Both the position numbers and the translations under genes were made by a program. From Acidobacteriota bacterium (GTDB taxonomy: Bacteria; Acidobacteriota; Vicinamibacteria; Vicinamibacterales; CAVVIG01), in contig JACPZW010000015.1 of assembly GCA_016195265.1 (NCBI GenBank), positions 62,001 to 126,000 of the forward strand: 64,000 bases of DNA, written 5' to 3'. Under the pieces are notes generated by a model, which searched no databases, had not been told where the DNA came from, and saw nothing but the letters and a program-made list of their open reading frames with translations. Every line of letters begins with the position of its first letter. Position 1 is the stretch's first letter. Shown piece after piece: positions 16,164 through 23,845 of this stretch.

Positions 16164-16860
16164 AGACAGCGTTCAGTCCCTCACGAATGAGTGGTGGATT
16201 CCCGAGCGGACCGGAACGATCGTCCGCGGGCGTCTGATTCGAACGTTCGTACCCTACCCGGAAATGAAGCCTCACCGCCTGATTCCTGAAGATCGCGGTG
16301 AGAACGCCCGGCAACACGCGCGCGCAACCTTTCGTCTCGAACCATTCCGGATTGGCGATCCGCCTCCGGCCGCTGGAGTATTGCCGGTGGCCGCGCTTCC
16401 TCTTCGAGAGGGTGAGATTTTTTTCGTCCAACGAGGCAAGGTCCGACCGGCCGTCGTGCTGAGCACGGGCGGTCCGGAAATCCCGCGAGCGATCGCCGGA
16501 GGCAGTGAACGCTGGCAAGCCAATCGGACGCTGCTCGTTGCACCTTTCTACGGTGCCGATCGAGGTGGTACTCGTGGCGGCTGGCCAGCACAGTTCGTTG
16601 ACCGAATCAGAAGGGCTGAGTATCCGCAGTACGTTTGGGATCAACTGCCGTTGTCAGGTGGATCGTCAGAATCCATTCTGCGGTTGGATCATCTGTTTCC
16701 GATCGGCTCAGATCCAGCCGGTTATCAGCTCGAGGCGTTCCGCCTCAGTGATGAAGCGCTGACGCTCGTTGATGATTGGCTGCACTGGCTCGTGACCGAT
16801 GCATTTCCGGCGGAGTCGGTGTTGCCAACGATTCGCGAGGAGTTCGCGAAGCTGGCGTAG
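16153..16860 (+). CDS. MazF/PemK-like putative toxin with N-terminal extension, 235 aa
   Basis: From about residue 83 the sequence follows the MazF/PemK fold. LREGEIFFVQRGKVRPAVVLSTGG gives the first strands and the conserved RPxVVLS; ANRTLLVAPFYGAD is the next strand, with the substrate-binding loop after it; SESILRLDHLFPIG corresponds to the late strand of MazF proteins. MazF enzymes cut mRNA at short motifs. The loop between strands is longer than in MazF, and an N-terminal arm of about 80 residues is unexplained. It overlaps the Panacea-like gene upstream. Toxicity is an inference; it could instead be a non-catalytic SH3-like protein. Confidence 0.5.
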   Translation: MYPEDSVQSLTNEWWIPERTGTIVRGRLIRTFVPYPEMKPHRLIPEDRGENARQHARATFRLEPFRIGDPPPAAGVLPVAALPLREGEIFFVQRGKVRPAVVLSTGGPEIPRAIAGGSERWQANRTLLVAPFYGADRGGTRGGWPAQFVDRIRRAEYPQYVWDQLPLSGGSSESILRLDHLFPIGSDPAGYQLEAFRLSDEALTLVDDWLHWLVTDAFPAESVLPTIREEFAKLA

Positions 16861-16967
16861 TGGAATAATGTCGCGGCATTCGCGCCTTACACGCGCGGAT
16901 GCACACTCGCCTGTCGATACCTCTGTTTACAGTCACAATACTCGCAGCAATCTGGCGGGCGAAGAGT

Positions 16968-17390
16968 TCAAGTCGTCGACAAGTTGATGAAACTTGCGGT
17001 GAAAAACAAGTTCAGCGAATACCAGCCCATCGAGTGCGCTACGTAAATGATCGCATTCCCTCCGTCGCGGTCCCATATGTACTTCTTCGAGAGCAGACGG
17101 TGTTCGCTATGAGTTCCCATTTGTTGCGCCAAGTATGTCCTCGTGCTGTGGAACACGGATCTCGCTAAGATCTTATTCTGCGTGTTCAACTGAAGGCTGA
17201 TCTTGTCGATCCTGCCTTCAGTCGATGAGACCAGCGTCTCGTCCCAGCGCACCTTGGCGAAGTCGACAATGCGGCCTCGAAAGATTCGCTCCTCTTTCAA
17301 AATGAGCCGGATTCCTGCTCGTTCGGCAAGTGCGTAATCTTCGTCGGAGAATTCCGTGAGGTCCGCGGCTGTCCTTATGTCCTGACCCAA
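16968..17390 (-). CDS. Hypothetical protein of the accessory island, start uncertain
   Basis: I recognise no family. The protein is mixed alpha/beta with charged stretches (DLTEFSDEDYALAERAGIRLILKEER) and lacks membrane segments. The TTG at 17390 is the only usual start in this frame, but the frame stays open for about 90 bp upstream with protein-like sequence (FGSQIKDLITQVGPYV), up to a stop inside the tail of the HNH gene. Either a rare start such as CTG is used, or a frameshift has separated it from the HNH gene. Its G+C content is near 50 percent, well below the window average, suggesting recent transfer. Confidence 0.4.
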   Translation of the reverse strand: MGQDIRTAADLTEFSDEDYALAERAGIRLILKEERIFRGRIVDFAKVRWDETLVSSTEGRIDKISLQLNTQNKILARSVFHSTRTYLAQQMGTHSEHRLLSKKYIWDRDGGNAIIYVAHSMGWYSLNLFFTASFINLSTT

Positions 17391-17469
17391 GACATAGGGG
17401 CCAACCTGCGTGATCAGGTCCTTTATTTGTGAGCCGAATGTTCGATGTGCTCGCCGCTCCGTTACTCGC

Positions 17470-18342
17470 TTAGTTTGCCATCCAACCGAGCGGACCTAGA
17501 TCGCGCGGCGGCTCTGGTGGCGGTGTCCGTTTCGGATCGACGAAGTATTGGCCACACACCGTGCAGCTAAAGCCGCGAGACCCGTCCTTCAGGAACGATC
17601 GCTTGCCGTCGGACAAACAGCGCGGGCAGACGTGAAGCCTGTTCGTCGGGTCGAAATAGACGCCGATCTCCCTAAGAAAAGGGAAAGGAGAGTCATTCCT
17701 TCCCAGATACTCCGCGAAGGTCTCGGTCATGATGAATCGTCTGGTGTTGTTGTAAGTGATCTCTTGGATCAGGTCGACGTTTTTCAAGATCTGGAGCTTG
17801 TCGTCGAGATCGGGGTGGTCTTCGTAGTAGTAAGCAGTAAACGGGCCACGGCTGTTGTACACCGATCCCTTTTTCAGAATCACGAATTCTCGCGTGAGCG
17901 GCCGCTCTGCGAGATCGTCACGCATTGCGCGAAGCAGATCTGGCATGAGCCGTTCAGCCTTTGCAAACGCCGTTGCCTCTTCATGTGACGCGTGTCGCGG
18001 GTTCTGAAGTTCGAGATCCGCCGTGGTCTCCGCAATCCGCTTCCATTCCCGAAGGAGCGTGACCGAATACCGCACGCGGTCGTTGTCAACGAGCTTGCCG
18101 TGGTTCTGGCAGAGCCAGATTCCGTTTTCAGCGGCAGAGCGTTGCTCGGACGTGAGGGCCGGATCGTAGCGCGGGCCATCTGGTGACGCGGCCGTGATGT
18201 GCGCGGCAACGCCGATGTTCACGGCCTTCGAAGGATCAAATTGTGGCCCGCTCGTGAGTTGCCGGCAATCGGGGTTCGAGCAGCGATACCCGACGCGCTT
18301 CGCAAGAACGTCTTTGACAGGAATCGGAAAATCGTCGCGCAT
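17470..18342 (-). CDS. HNH-domain protein with C-terminal zinc ribbon, 290 aa
   Basis: The N-terminus has a compact HNH-like core: RCSNPDCRQLTSGP, then AAHITAASPDGPRYDP with the catalytic His, then the helix SEQRSAAENGIWLCQNHGKLVDND. This form, with the PGGPRYDP-like motif, is known to me from nuclease modules linked to defence proteins. A second zinc site lies near the C-terminus (HVCPRCL...FSCTVCGQYF). The middle, about residues 120-245, is unrecognised. ATG at 18342 is preferred to TTG at 18378. It heads a two-gene minus-strand unit convergent with the toxin-like pair and lies in the low-GC island. A DNA nuclease role in defence is inference. Confidence 0.6.
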   Translation of the reverse strand: MRDDFPIPVKDVLAKRVGYRCSNPDCRQLTSGPQFDPSKAVNIGVAAHITAASPDGPRYDPALTSEQRSAAENGIWLCQNHGKLVDNDRVRYSVTLLREWKRIAETTADLELQNPRHASHEEATAFAKAERLMPDLLRAMRDDLAERPLTREFVILKKGSVYNSRGPFTAYYYEDHPDLDDKLQILKNVDLIQEITYNNTRRFIMTETFAEYLGRNDSPFPFLREIGVYFDPTNRLHVCPRCLSDGKRSFLKDGSRGFSCTVCGQYFVDPKRTPPPEPPRDLGPLGWMAN

Positions 18343-18582
18343 AGCGCGATCGTAGCGAATCAGAGGCCGGACTTTCAATGACGTTCGTCGTTCGGCCCGC
18401 GTGGTTGCCCGTACGGGGACCGTTGTGACCGGCTGGTTATCAAGATCGCCGGCTCAGGTATCTGCTTCGGCCGGCATGATCGCTCGGCTGAAAGCCTCGC
18501 GCTACGACCGCGAAGTATATCCTCTGCGTTCTCAGCTGGCTCTGCGTTTACCGTCGTTCGTTCGTCCGTTCGCCCTCAGCCC

Positions 18583-19524
18583 TCAGCCCTTTGCCCTCTG
18601 CCCTTTGAGGGCCTTGAGGTCTTTCATGGCAGGCCGGCCGTATCCGTGCTCCATCGCGGACATGTCGAGGTCGGTCGTCTCGATGTCCGTGATCGACAGC
18701 AGCGGAAACGGCGACAGCTCGCGCAGGTCAACAGTTTTTAGATAGCTGCTGCAGTTCGCGCACACTTCGATCCGCCGATCCTTGCGCTCCTGATCGGGCG
18801 CGGCGGTGACGAACTTCTCGCTCTTCTCGTCGCAGTAGATGCACGCGTAGATCGTCCGCTCCCACGCGCTCGAACAGAACGAGCAGCGCAGCGTGCGATG
18901 CCCGCCGACGACTTCGGCGACGGCCGGCCACGATCCGCACGCCGGACAGTACCCGCGGTTCCACTGATCGAGCGCGGCCGACAGCTCGCCGCTCGCATTG
19001 CCGAAGAGCGTCCGCTGGAGCAAATGCACGAACGGGCTGACCGCGAGCTCGCCCACGAGCCACAGCAGATCGGGCGACAGACCGCGATGGAACGCGCCCA
19101 TGCGAATCACGTTTTGATCGCGCATCAGCGACGCCGTGAGGAGCGAGCCCGGCTCGATGGTGCCGCCGGCCAGCGCCTCGCGGATGTGTCTGGCGGCGTC
19201 GCCCGCGCCGCCTTCGGCGAGCGCCGCGCACATTTCGAGCATCGGCGGCGTCAGGATCGGCACCGGAAGCGGAATCGGCTCGCCGGCGATCACGGGGACA
19301 CCGCGCGCCAGTTTCGCGGCGAGGTATTTGGGCGGCAGCGAGAGCCGCGGCATCCTGCCCTGTTCCAGCGTGCCGGACAGGTCGAGGACGAGCAGCAGCA
19401 GCGCGCGCTGGAGGTCGATGGCGGGCGCCAGGTCGGGCCGCGTTTCGACGATCGCGCGCCAGCGGCCCTCGGCCGAATGCAGCAAATCCGGCCGGATTCC
19501 GGGCGAAACTTGGACGTAAGACAT
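18583..19524 (-). CDS. fdhE: Formate dehydrogenase accessory protein FdhE-like
   Basis: The C-terminal half carries the FdhE cysteine motifs: RGYCPACGSWPAVAE, LRCSFCSSAWE, ACIYCDE and EVCANCSSYLKTVDLR. These form rubredoxin-like iron sites. FdhE is needed for maturation or export of formate dehydrogenase, a molybdenum enzyme. No formate dehydrogenase genes are in the window, but moaD, moaE and a selenocysteine tRNA are, which fits a molybdenum/selenocysteine formate dehydrogenase elsewhere in the genome. The last residues (KDLKALKGQRAKG) are repeat-encoded (CCCTTTGCCCTCTGCCC). It is divergent from the Fe-S carrier gene, with a TATACT box 13 nt before its ATG. Confidence 0.85.
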   Translation of the reverse strand: MSYVQVSPGIRPDLLHSAEGRWRAIVETRPDLAPAIDLQRALLLLVLDLSGTLEQGRMPRLSLPPKYLAAKLARGVPVIAGEPIPLPVPILTPPMLEMCAALAEGGAGDAARHIREALAGGTIEPGSLLTASLMRDQNVIRMGAFHRGLSPDLLWLVGELAVSPFVHLLQRTLFGNASGELSAALDQWNRGYCPACGSWPAVAEVVGGHRTLRCSFCSSAWERTIYACIYCDEKSEKFVTAAPDQERKDRRIEVCANCSSYLKTVDLRELSPFPLLSITDIETTDLDMSAMEHGYGRPAMKDLKALKGQRAKG

Positions 19525-19537
19525 GTCGGAGTCTGGA

Positions 19538-19565
19538 AGTATACCAACCGGGTTGTTGCTATAAT
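19538..19565. promoter_or_regulatory. Divergent -10 elements between fdhE and the Fe-S carrier gene
   Basis: On the plus strand TATAAT (19560-19565) ends 6 nt before the ATG at 19572, a leaderless arrangement. On the minus strand TATACT (19543-19538) lies 13 nt before the fdhE ATG. No good -35 hexamers are obvious. Confidence 0.55.
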
Positions 19566-19571
19566 GTCTGC

Positions 19572-19898
19572 ATGATCAACGTGTCACCGACGGCGGCGGA
19601 GAAAATCAGCGAGCTGCTGACCGAAGAGAACCGGGCCGGCAGCGGCCTGCGCGTGTTCGTGCAGGGCGGCGGATGCTCGGGCTTCCAGTACGGCCTGATG
19701 ATCGAAGAGAACGGTCAGGGCTCGGGGGATCAGGTGTTCGAGTCGAACGGCGTGAAGCTGTTCGTCGACCCGATCAGCATCCGGTACCTGAGCGGCGCGG
19801 AAGTGGACTTCGTGGACACGGTCACGGGCGGCGGCTTCACGATCAAGAATCCGAACGCGACGTCGACCTGCGGCTGCGGCCAGTCCTTCAGCGTCTAG
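19572..19898 (+). CDS. erpA: A-type iron-sulfur carrier protein (ErpA/IscA family)
   Basis: The 108-aa protein has the three conserved cysteines of A-type carriers: GGGCSGFQYG (first Cys near residue 36) and STCGCGQSF (last two, near 102-104). The fold-defining segments VTPxAAEK-like NVSPTAAEKISELL and DPISIRYLSGAEVDFVD are standard. It delivers Fe-S clusters to client proteins such as fumarase or molybdenum enzymes. The assignment to ErpA rather than IscA is from overall similarity and is less certain. A 15-bp stem-loop follows the stop. Confidence 0.88.
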   Translation: MINVSPTAAEKISELLTEENRAGSGLRVFVQGGGCSGFQYGLMIEENGQGSGDQVFESNGVKLFVDPISIRYLSGAEVDFVDTVTGGGFTIKNPNATSTCGCGQSFSV

Positions 19899-19906
19899 CC
19901 TGACGA

Positions 19907-19950
19907 GGGGACGGGTTTCGGAGCCGACCATCCCGAGACCCGTCCCCTTT
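19907..19950 (+). terminator. Stem-loop with T run after the Fe-S carrier gene
   Basis: GGGGACGGGTTTCGG and CCGAGACCCGTCCCC pair over 15 bp with one G-T wobble around an 11-nt loop, followed by TTT. It ends only 5 nt before the ATG of the Fur-ferritin gene, so it may end the upstream transcript or mask the downstream start. Its sequence resembles the repeat tail of the PHP gene. Confidence 0.55.
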
Positions 19951-19954
19951 GTCC

Positions 19955-20920
19955 ATGGAACGTCCGCTCCCCGATCTCACACGCCTGCGTCCCGCGGGCG
20001 GGAAGCGCTCCACAAAACGAGACCGCATCCTGACGGTCTTTCTCCGTCAGCAGGGGCACGTCAGCGCCGATGAGCTCGTCGATCGCGTGCGGCGCGAAGC
20101 GCCGGGCATCGGTCGCGCCACCGTGTACCGCACGCTGCAGTGGATGGTCGGCGCGGGCGTCGCGCGCAAGGTCGACTTCGGCGACGGCCGCGCGCGATTC
20201 GAGGCGTCCTACCGGCATCCGCGGCACTTCCACCTGATCTGCGCGTCGTGCCATCGCTCGTCTGAATTCCTGAGCTCCGACGTCGAGTCGCTGATGGAGG
20301 AGATCGCCGCCGCGCGCCATTTCGCGCCCACGCAGGCCGTCGTCCAGATTCACGGCACGTGCGAAGAGTGCCGCACGGGAAAGAAAACGCCGCCGATCGA
20401 CGGCGCGACGACGGAGCTGGTGTTCGCCCGCGACGCGCTGCGCATGGCGATCGCCACCGAGCGAAGCGGCCTCGACTTCTACACACGCGCCGCGTCACTC
20501 ACGAAAGATCCGCGCGGGCGGACCGTGTTCCAGAAACTCGCCGCCGAGGAGAAAGAGCATCTGAGCACGCTGCAGAAACGCTACCGCGATCTGTCGGCGC
20601 AGGATCCGCAGCTCGAGTCTCGCCCGACGTTTCTCTTCTTCAAGGGCGCCGCGAGCGGGCTGTTCGCCGCCGGCGCCGAGCAGCTCCGCAAGGGCGGCGT
20701 GGACGATGCGCAGGCGCTGCTCATCGGGATCCGCTGCGAGCGCGGCTCGCACAAGTTCTTCAAGCGGTACGGCGAGCGCTTCGAGGATTCCGAGGGAAAG
20801 CAGATCTTTCTCGAGTTCGCCGGCGAGGAGCGCACGCACCTGGAGCTGCTGATTCGCGAGTACAAGGGCCTCATGGAGCGGCAGGGTGCGCGCGCACGGA
20901 AAGCGGCCGCGCGCCGATGA
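19955..20920 (+). CDS. Fur-family regulator fused to a ferritin-like (rubrerythrin-type) domain
   Basis: Residues 1-140 are a Fur/PerR-type repressor. The winged helix contains IGRATVYRTLQWMVGAGVARK, the dimer/metal segment has HPRHFHLICASC, and a structural zinc site ends HGTCEEC. From about 145 to 310 runs a four-helix ferritin-like domain with ExxH-type metal motifs: the E of ATERSGLDFY, LAAEEKEHL, the E/H of CERGSHKFF, and AGEERTHLELL. It could couple peroxide or iron sensing at a di-iron centre to DNA binding. The ATG at 19955 is chosen (TTG at 19949 also possible). The stop overlaps the PHP gene as ATGA. The fusion is the notable feature. Confidence 0.85.
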   Translation: MERPLPDLTRLRPAGGKRSTKRDRILTVFLRQQGHVSADELVDRVRREAPGIGRATVYRTLQWMVGAGVARKVDFGDGRARFEASYRHPRHFHLICASCHRSSEFLSSDVESLMEEIAAARHFAPTQAVVQIHGTCEECRTGKKTPPIDGATTELVFARDALRMAIATERSGLDFYTRAASLTKDPRGRTVFQKLAAEEKEHLSTLQKRYRDLSAQDPQLESRPTFLFFKGAASGLFAAGAEQLRKGGVDDAQALLIGIRCERGSHKFFKRYGERFEDSEGKQIFLEFAGEERTHLELLIREYKGLMERQGARARKAAARR

Positions 20921-21768
20921 TCGATCTCCACACGCACACGACCGCGTCCGACGGCCGGCTGTCGCCTTCCCAGCTGGTCGCGCGTGCTTCGTCGGCCGGC
21001 GTCACCGTGCTGGCCGTCACCGACCACGACACCGTTGCGGCCTGCGGCGCCGTCGCCGAGGCCTGCGCGAAGGCGCGGATCACGTTCGTCCCCGGCATCG
21101 AGGTCACCGCGGCACTGATGGGCGACGACGTCCACATGCTCGGCTACTTCTTCGATCCACAGTCGCCGTCGCTCGAGGCGTTCCTCGACTCGCAGCGCAG
21201 GCGGCGGCTCGATCGCGTGCGCGAGATGGTCGGTCGCCTCGCGCGCTTCGACATCCGCCTCGACGCGGAGGCGATTCTGCGGCCCGGGGTCGAAGACGCG
21301 ACGAAATCGGCGGGACGGCCGTGGATCGCGCGAGCGCTGGTCGCCGGCGGTTACGTCGCGACGACCGCCGAAGCCTTCGACCGCTGGCTGGCGCGCGATC
21401 GCCCGGCGTTCGTGCCGCGCGCGGCCGCCGCGCCGGCCGACGTCATCGCGCGGATCCATGACGCCGGCGGCATCACGTCGGTCGCGCATCCAGGTCTGCT
21501 CGGGCGCGACGAGTGGATCTCCGGATTCGCCGGCGCCGGCCTCGACGCGATCGAGGCGCATCACACGCGGCATGACGCCGATGCGACCGCGCACTACCGT
21601 GCGATGGCGGAGCGCCTGCAGCTCGCCGTCTCGGGCGGCTCGGATTTCCACGGCGACGAGTCCCACGGCGCGGCGCATCCGGGCGCCGTGTCGTTGCCGC
21701 GCGACGATTTCGATCGTCTGGTGGAAAGAGGGTCCCCGTCATCCGCGAGCGAGCCCCGTCCCCGTTAA
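20917..21768 (+). CDS. PHP-domain phosphoesterase (RNase AM/YciV-like), 283 aa
   Basis: PHP metal motifs are clear: MIDLHTHTTASDG at the N-terminus, LAVTDHDTV, PGIEVTA, a HPGLLGRDEW segment near residue 190, EAHH, and GGSDFHGDE. The family includes 3',5'-nucleotide bisphosphate phosphatases and the 5'-3' exonuclease RNase AM, whose length is similar. The start codon overlaps the Fur-ferritin stop (ATGA). The tail ERGSPSSASEPRPR is encoded by a GGTCCCCGT...CCCCGTCCCCG repeat and is unlikely to be functional. Confidence 0.88.
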   Translation: MIDLHTHTTASDGRLSPSQLVARASSAGVTVLAVTDHDTVAACGAVAEACAKARITFVPGIEVTAALMGDDVHMLGYFFDPQSPSLEAFLDSQRRRRLDRVREMVGRLARFDIRLDAEAILRPGVEDATKSAGRPWIARALVAGGYVATTAEAFDRWLARDRPAFVPRAAAAPADVIARIHDAGGITSVAHPGLLGRDEWISGFAGAGLDAIEAHHTRHDADATAHYRAMAERLQLAVSGGSDFHGDESHGAAHPGAVSLPRDDFDRLVERGSPSSASEPRPR

Positions 21769-21782
21769 CAGGAGCGATTCCT

Positions 21783-22247
21783 TTGGCTCAGGCGCTCGTT
21801 ACGTCCGTCCTCTTCGGTCTCGTCGGCCTCGTCGCCACGGCGTTTCTCGGCCTGCGCGGCACCGACGTCACCCGCCACATCTCGTACGGATTTTTTTCGG
21901 CGATGGTCACGCTGCTCGCGCACTCGATGATGATGTTCTACCTGATCGGCAAGGGGAGGGCCGTCAAGGACGCGATGGCCGAGCACAGCGTGACCGGCGA
22001 CTACTACCGTCGCATCGCGACCGCGCGCAAGCCGGTGTTTTCCATCGGCACGCTCGCGATGGGCGTCACCATGGTGGCCGCCATCATGGGCGCCAGCGTC
22101 GACACCGGGGCGCTGCCGCCCATCGTCCACGCGATGATCGCGTACGGCGCCATCGCCTGTAATCTCGCCGCTCTGAAGACCGAAGTATCCGCGCTCATGG
22201 AGTCGAGCCGGATCGTCGATGAGGTCAATCACCAGATCCAGTCGTGA
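21783..22247 (+). CDS. Small integral membrane protein, 154 aa, unknown function
   Basis: Four hydrophobic segments are visible (about residues 5-23, 34-54, 88-104 and 112-130), with a short charged loop containing DYYRRIATARKP. I recognise no family. The TTG start at 21783 is supported by an AGGAG Shine-Dalgarno about 8 nt upstream. The stop overlaps the next gene as GTGA, so the membrane protein and the degenerate ABC ATPase-like protein are probably made together and may work together. Confidence 0.7.
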   Translation: MAQALVTSVLFGLVGLVATAFLGLRGTDVTRHISYGFFSAMVTLLAHSMMMFYLIGKGRAVKDAMAEHSVTGDYYRRIATARKPVFSIGTLAMGVTMVAAIMGASVDTGALPPIVHAMIAYGAIACNLAALKTEVSALMESSRIVDEVNHQIQS

Positions 22248-22960
22248 CGCCCGCCGTTCTCGAAATCGCCGGCGTCTCGAAGGACTATCGCGGGCTGCGT
22301 CCGCTTCGGATCCACGAGCTCGTCGTCGCGGCCGGCGAGCCCGTCGCGCTGCTCGGCTTCGATCGACCTGCGGCCGAAGTCTTGATCAATCTCGTTACCG
22401 GCGCGTCACTGCCCGACGCGGGCCACATCTGGCTGTTCGGCCGGCCGACGAGCGAGATCAGCGACAGCGCTGACTGGCTGTCGACGGTGGATCGCATCGG
22501 CATCGTCAGCGAGCGCGCGGTCCTGCTCGAGCGGCTCACCGTGATACAGAATCTCGCGATGCCGTTCACGCTCGAGATCGAGCCGCCACCCGACGACGTC
22601 CGCGCGCGCGCCGCGCAGCTGGCGCTCGAGGTCGGGCTGCCCGAGCCGGCGTGGACCCGGCCGGTGGCGGAGCTCGATGCCACAGGCCACGCCCGCGTCC
22701 GCGCCGGGCGCGCGATCGCGCTGGACCCCGCGGTCCTGCTGCTGGAGCACGTCAGCGCGGGATTGTCCCCGGCCGACGCCGGCGCGCTGGGCGCGGACCT
22801 GCGCGGCCTCGCCGCGCGGCGCGGCGCGGCGCTGGTCGCCGCGACGGCGGATGAGGGGTTTGCGGGCGCGGTTGCGTCGCGCGTGCTCACACTGGACCCG
22901 GCGACCGGCAAGTTGCACGATCGTCGACGAACCGGCTGGTTCGGACGGCGTCTCGGATAA
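22244..22960 (+). CDS. Degenerate ABC ATPase-like protein, 238 aa
   Basis: Overall order follows an ABC transporter ATPase: LEIAGVSKDYRG, GEPVALLG, LINLVTGASLPDAGHIWLFGRP, then VSERAVLLERLTVIQNLAMPF. Each catalytic motif has decayed. Walker A reads LLGFDRPAAEVLI with no GKS/T, the signature is replaced by ELDATGHARVRAGRAIA, Walker B is AVLLLEHVSAG with the catalytic Glu region altered, and no switch His is present (LVAATADE). It is therefore unlikely to hydrolyse ATP. The frame is intact and coding-like, so it is a pseudoenzyme rather than a broken gene. Closest in layout are MlaF-like ATPases, which is a weak resemblance. Confidence 0.75.
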   Translation: MTPAVLEIAGVSKDYRGLRPLRIHELVVAAGEPVALLGFDRPAAEVLINLVTGASLPDAGHIWLFGRPTSEISDSADWLSTVDRIGIVSERAVLLERLTVIQNLAMPFTLEIEPPPDDVRARAAQLALEVGLPEPAWTRPVAELDATGHARVRAGRAIALDPAVLLLEHVSAGLSPADAGALGADLRGLAARRGAALVAATADEGFAGAVASRVLTLDPATGKLHDRRRTGWFGRRLG

Positions 22961-22985
22961 AATGGGTCTTCAAAGGAGTGTTCTC

Positions 22986-23435
22986 ATGAGTCTCAAGAAG
23001 CAGCTCGGGCTGTTCGTATTGATTCTGGTGACGGCGTTCGCGACCGGCGCTAACGCCCAGACGAAGAAGCCCGCCGCCAAGAAAGCCGCGAAGCGCGTGT
23101 TCTTCGTCGAGCCCAAAAACGGCGACACCGTCTCGAGCCCGGTCCACATGAAGTTCGGGAGCGAGGGGATCGAGATCGGCGCCGTCCCGCCTGGCGACAT
23201 CACGACCACGCGCCCCGGCATCGGGCACTACCACATCGGCATCGGCGTCAGCTGCCTCGCGTCCGGCAAGACGATCGTGAAGGGCACGCCGTCCTGGGTG
23301 CACTTCGGCGACGGCAAATCGGAATTCGACGTACAGCTCACGCCCGGCACGCACAAAATCGCGCTGCAGATCGGCGACGACTTGCACAAGACGATGCCTG
23401 GCTTCTGCCAGACGATTACGTTGCATGTGAAGTAA
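22986..23435 (+). CDS. Secreted DUF4399 family protein, 149 aa
   Basis: A signal peptide (KKQLGLFVLILVTAFATGANAQ) precedes a Lys/Ala-rich linker and a beta-sandwich-like domain. RVFFVEPKNGDTVSSPVHMKFG, HYHIGIGVSC and HKIALQIGDDLHKTM are the typical DUF4399 landmarks, with conserved His residues. Function is unknown; the family is exported. AAAGGAG lies 7 nt before the ATG, and a TAAAAT hexamer just upstream may be its own -10 element, separating it from the preceding operon. Confidence 0.85.
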   Translation: MSLKKQLGLFVLILVTAFATGANAQTKKPAAKKAAKRVFFVEPKNGDTVSSPVHMKFGSEGIEIGAVPPGDITTTRPGIGHYHIGIGVSCLASGKTIVKGTPSWVHFGDGKSEFDVQLTPGTHKIALQIGDDLHKTMPGFCQTITLHVK

Positions 23436-23634
23436 TTGCTGGTGGCTGGTGGCTAGGGGCTGGTCAGCCCTCAGCCCTCAGCCTCAAGTTCTACCGCCTC
23501 CGTATGCGCTTTCACGTCTCGATGAGGACGTCTCCAGCGCCCGGGCCCGAAACAGGCCGAAATTCTCAGGTCTATGACTGGAATGGTTATTGAAGTGGAC
23601 ATTCCGGGCATACGTGTGCGTCAAAGGAGACTCG

Positions 23635-23835
23635 ATGGCGACCGGATCAATCAAGCGACTCGTCCGTGATCGGGGGTTCGGGTTCATTCGCGACGACGTT
23701 GGGCAGGAATGGTTCTTTCACCGGAGTTCGGTGCAGGGCAATTTCGACCAGCTGAACGAAGGTCAGCGGGTGTCGTTCGACGAAGAGCCGTCGGCGAAGG
23801 GGCCGCGCGCGGGCAACGTCCGCAGCGAAGCCTGA
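23635..23835 (+). CDS. Cold-shock domain protein, 66 aa
   Basis: An OB-fold RNA/DNA-binding protein. RNP-1-like GFGFIRDD and RNP-2-like WFFHRSSV are present, and the tail KGPRAGNVR is standard for the CspA family. AAAGGAGA lies 5 nt before the ATG, a strong ribosome site compared with most genes here. The 150-bp region upstream may be a structured 5' leader as in other cold-shock genes. A second cold-shock gene lies at 24870-25076. Confidence 0.92.
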   Translation: MATGSIKRLVRDRGFGFIRDDVGQEWFFHRSSVQGNFDQLNEGQRVSFDEEPSAKGPRAGNVRSEA

Positions 23836-23845
23836 CGACCGTTTC

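Noticed and set aside
16968-17168. tRNA or phage attachment site bounding the low-GC island
   Set aside because: I found no tRNA gene, integrase or direct repeats at the island edges, so mobility is only suggested by base composition.
22244-22960. Pseudogene call for the ABC ATPase-like gene
   Set aside because: The frame is intact, coupled by GTGA overlap and coding-like; loss of catalytic residues alone does not make it a broken gene.
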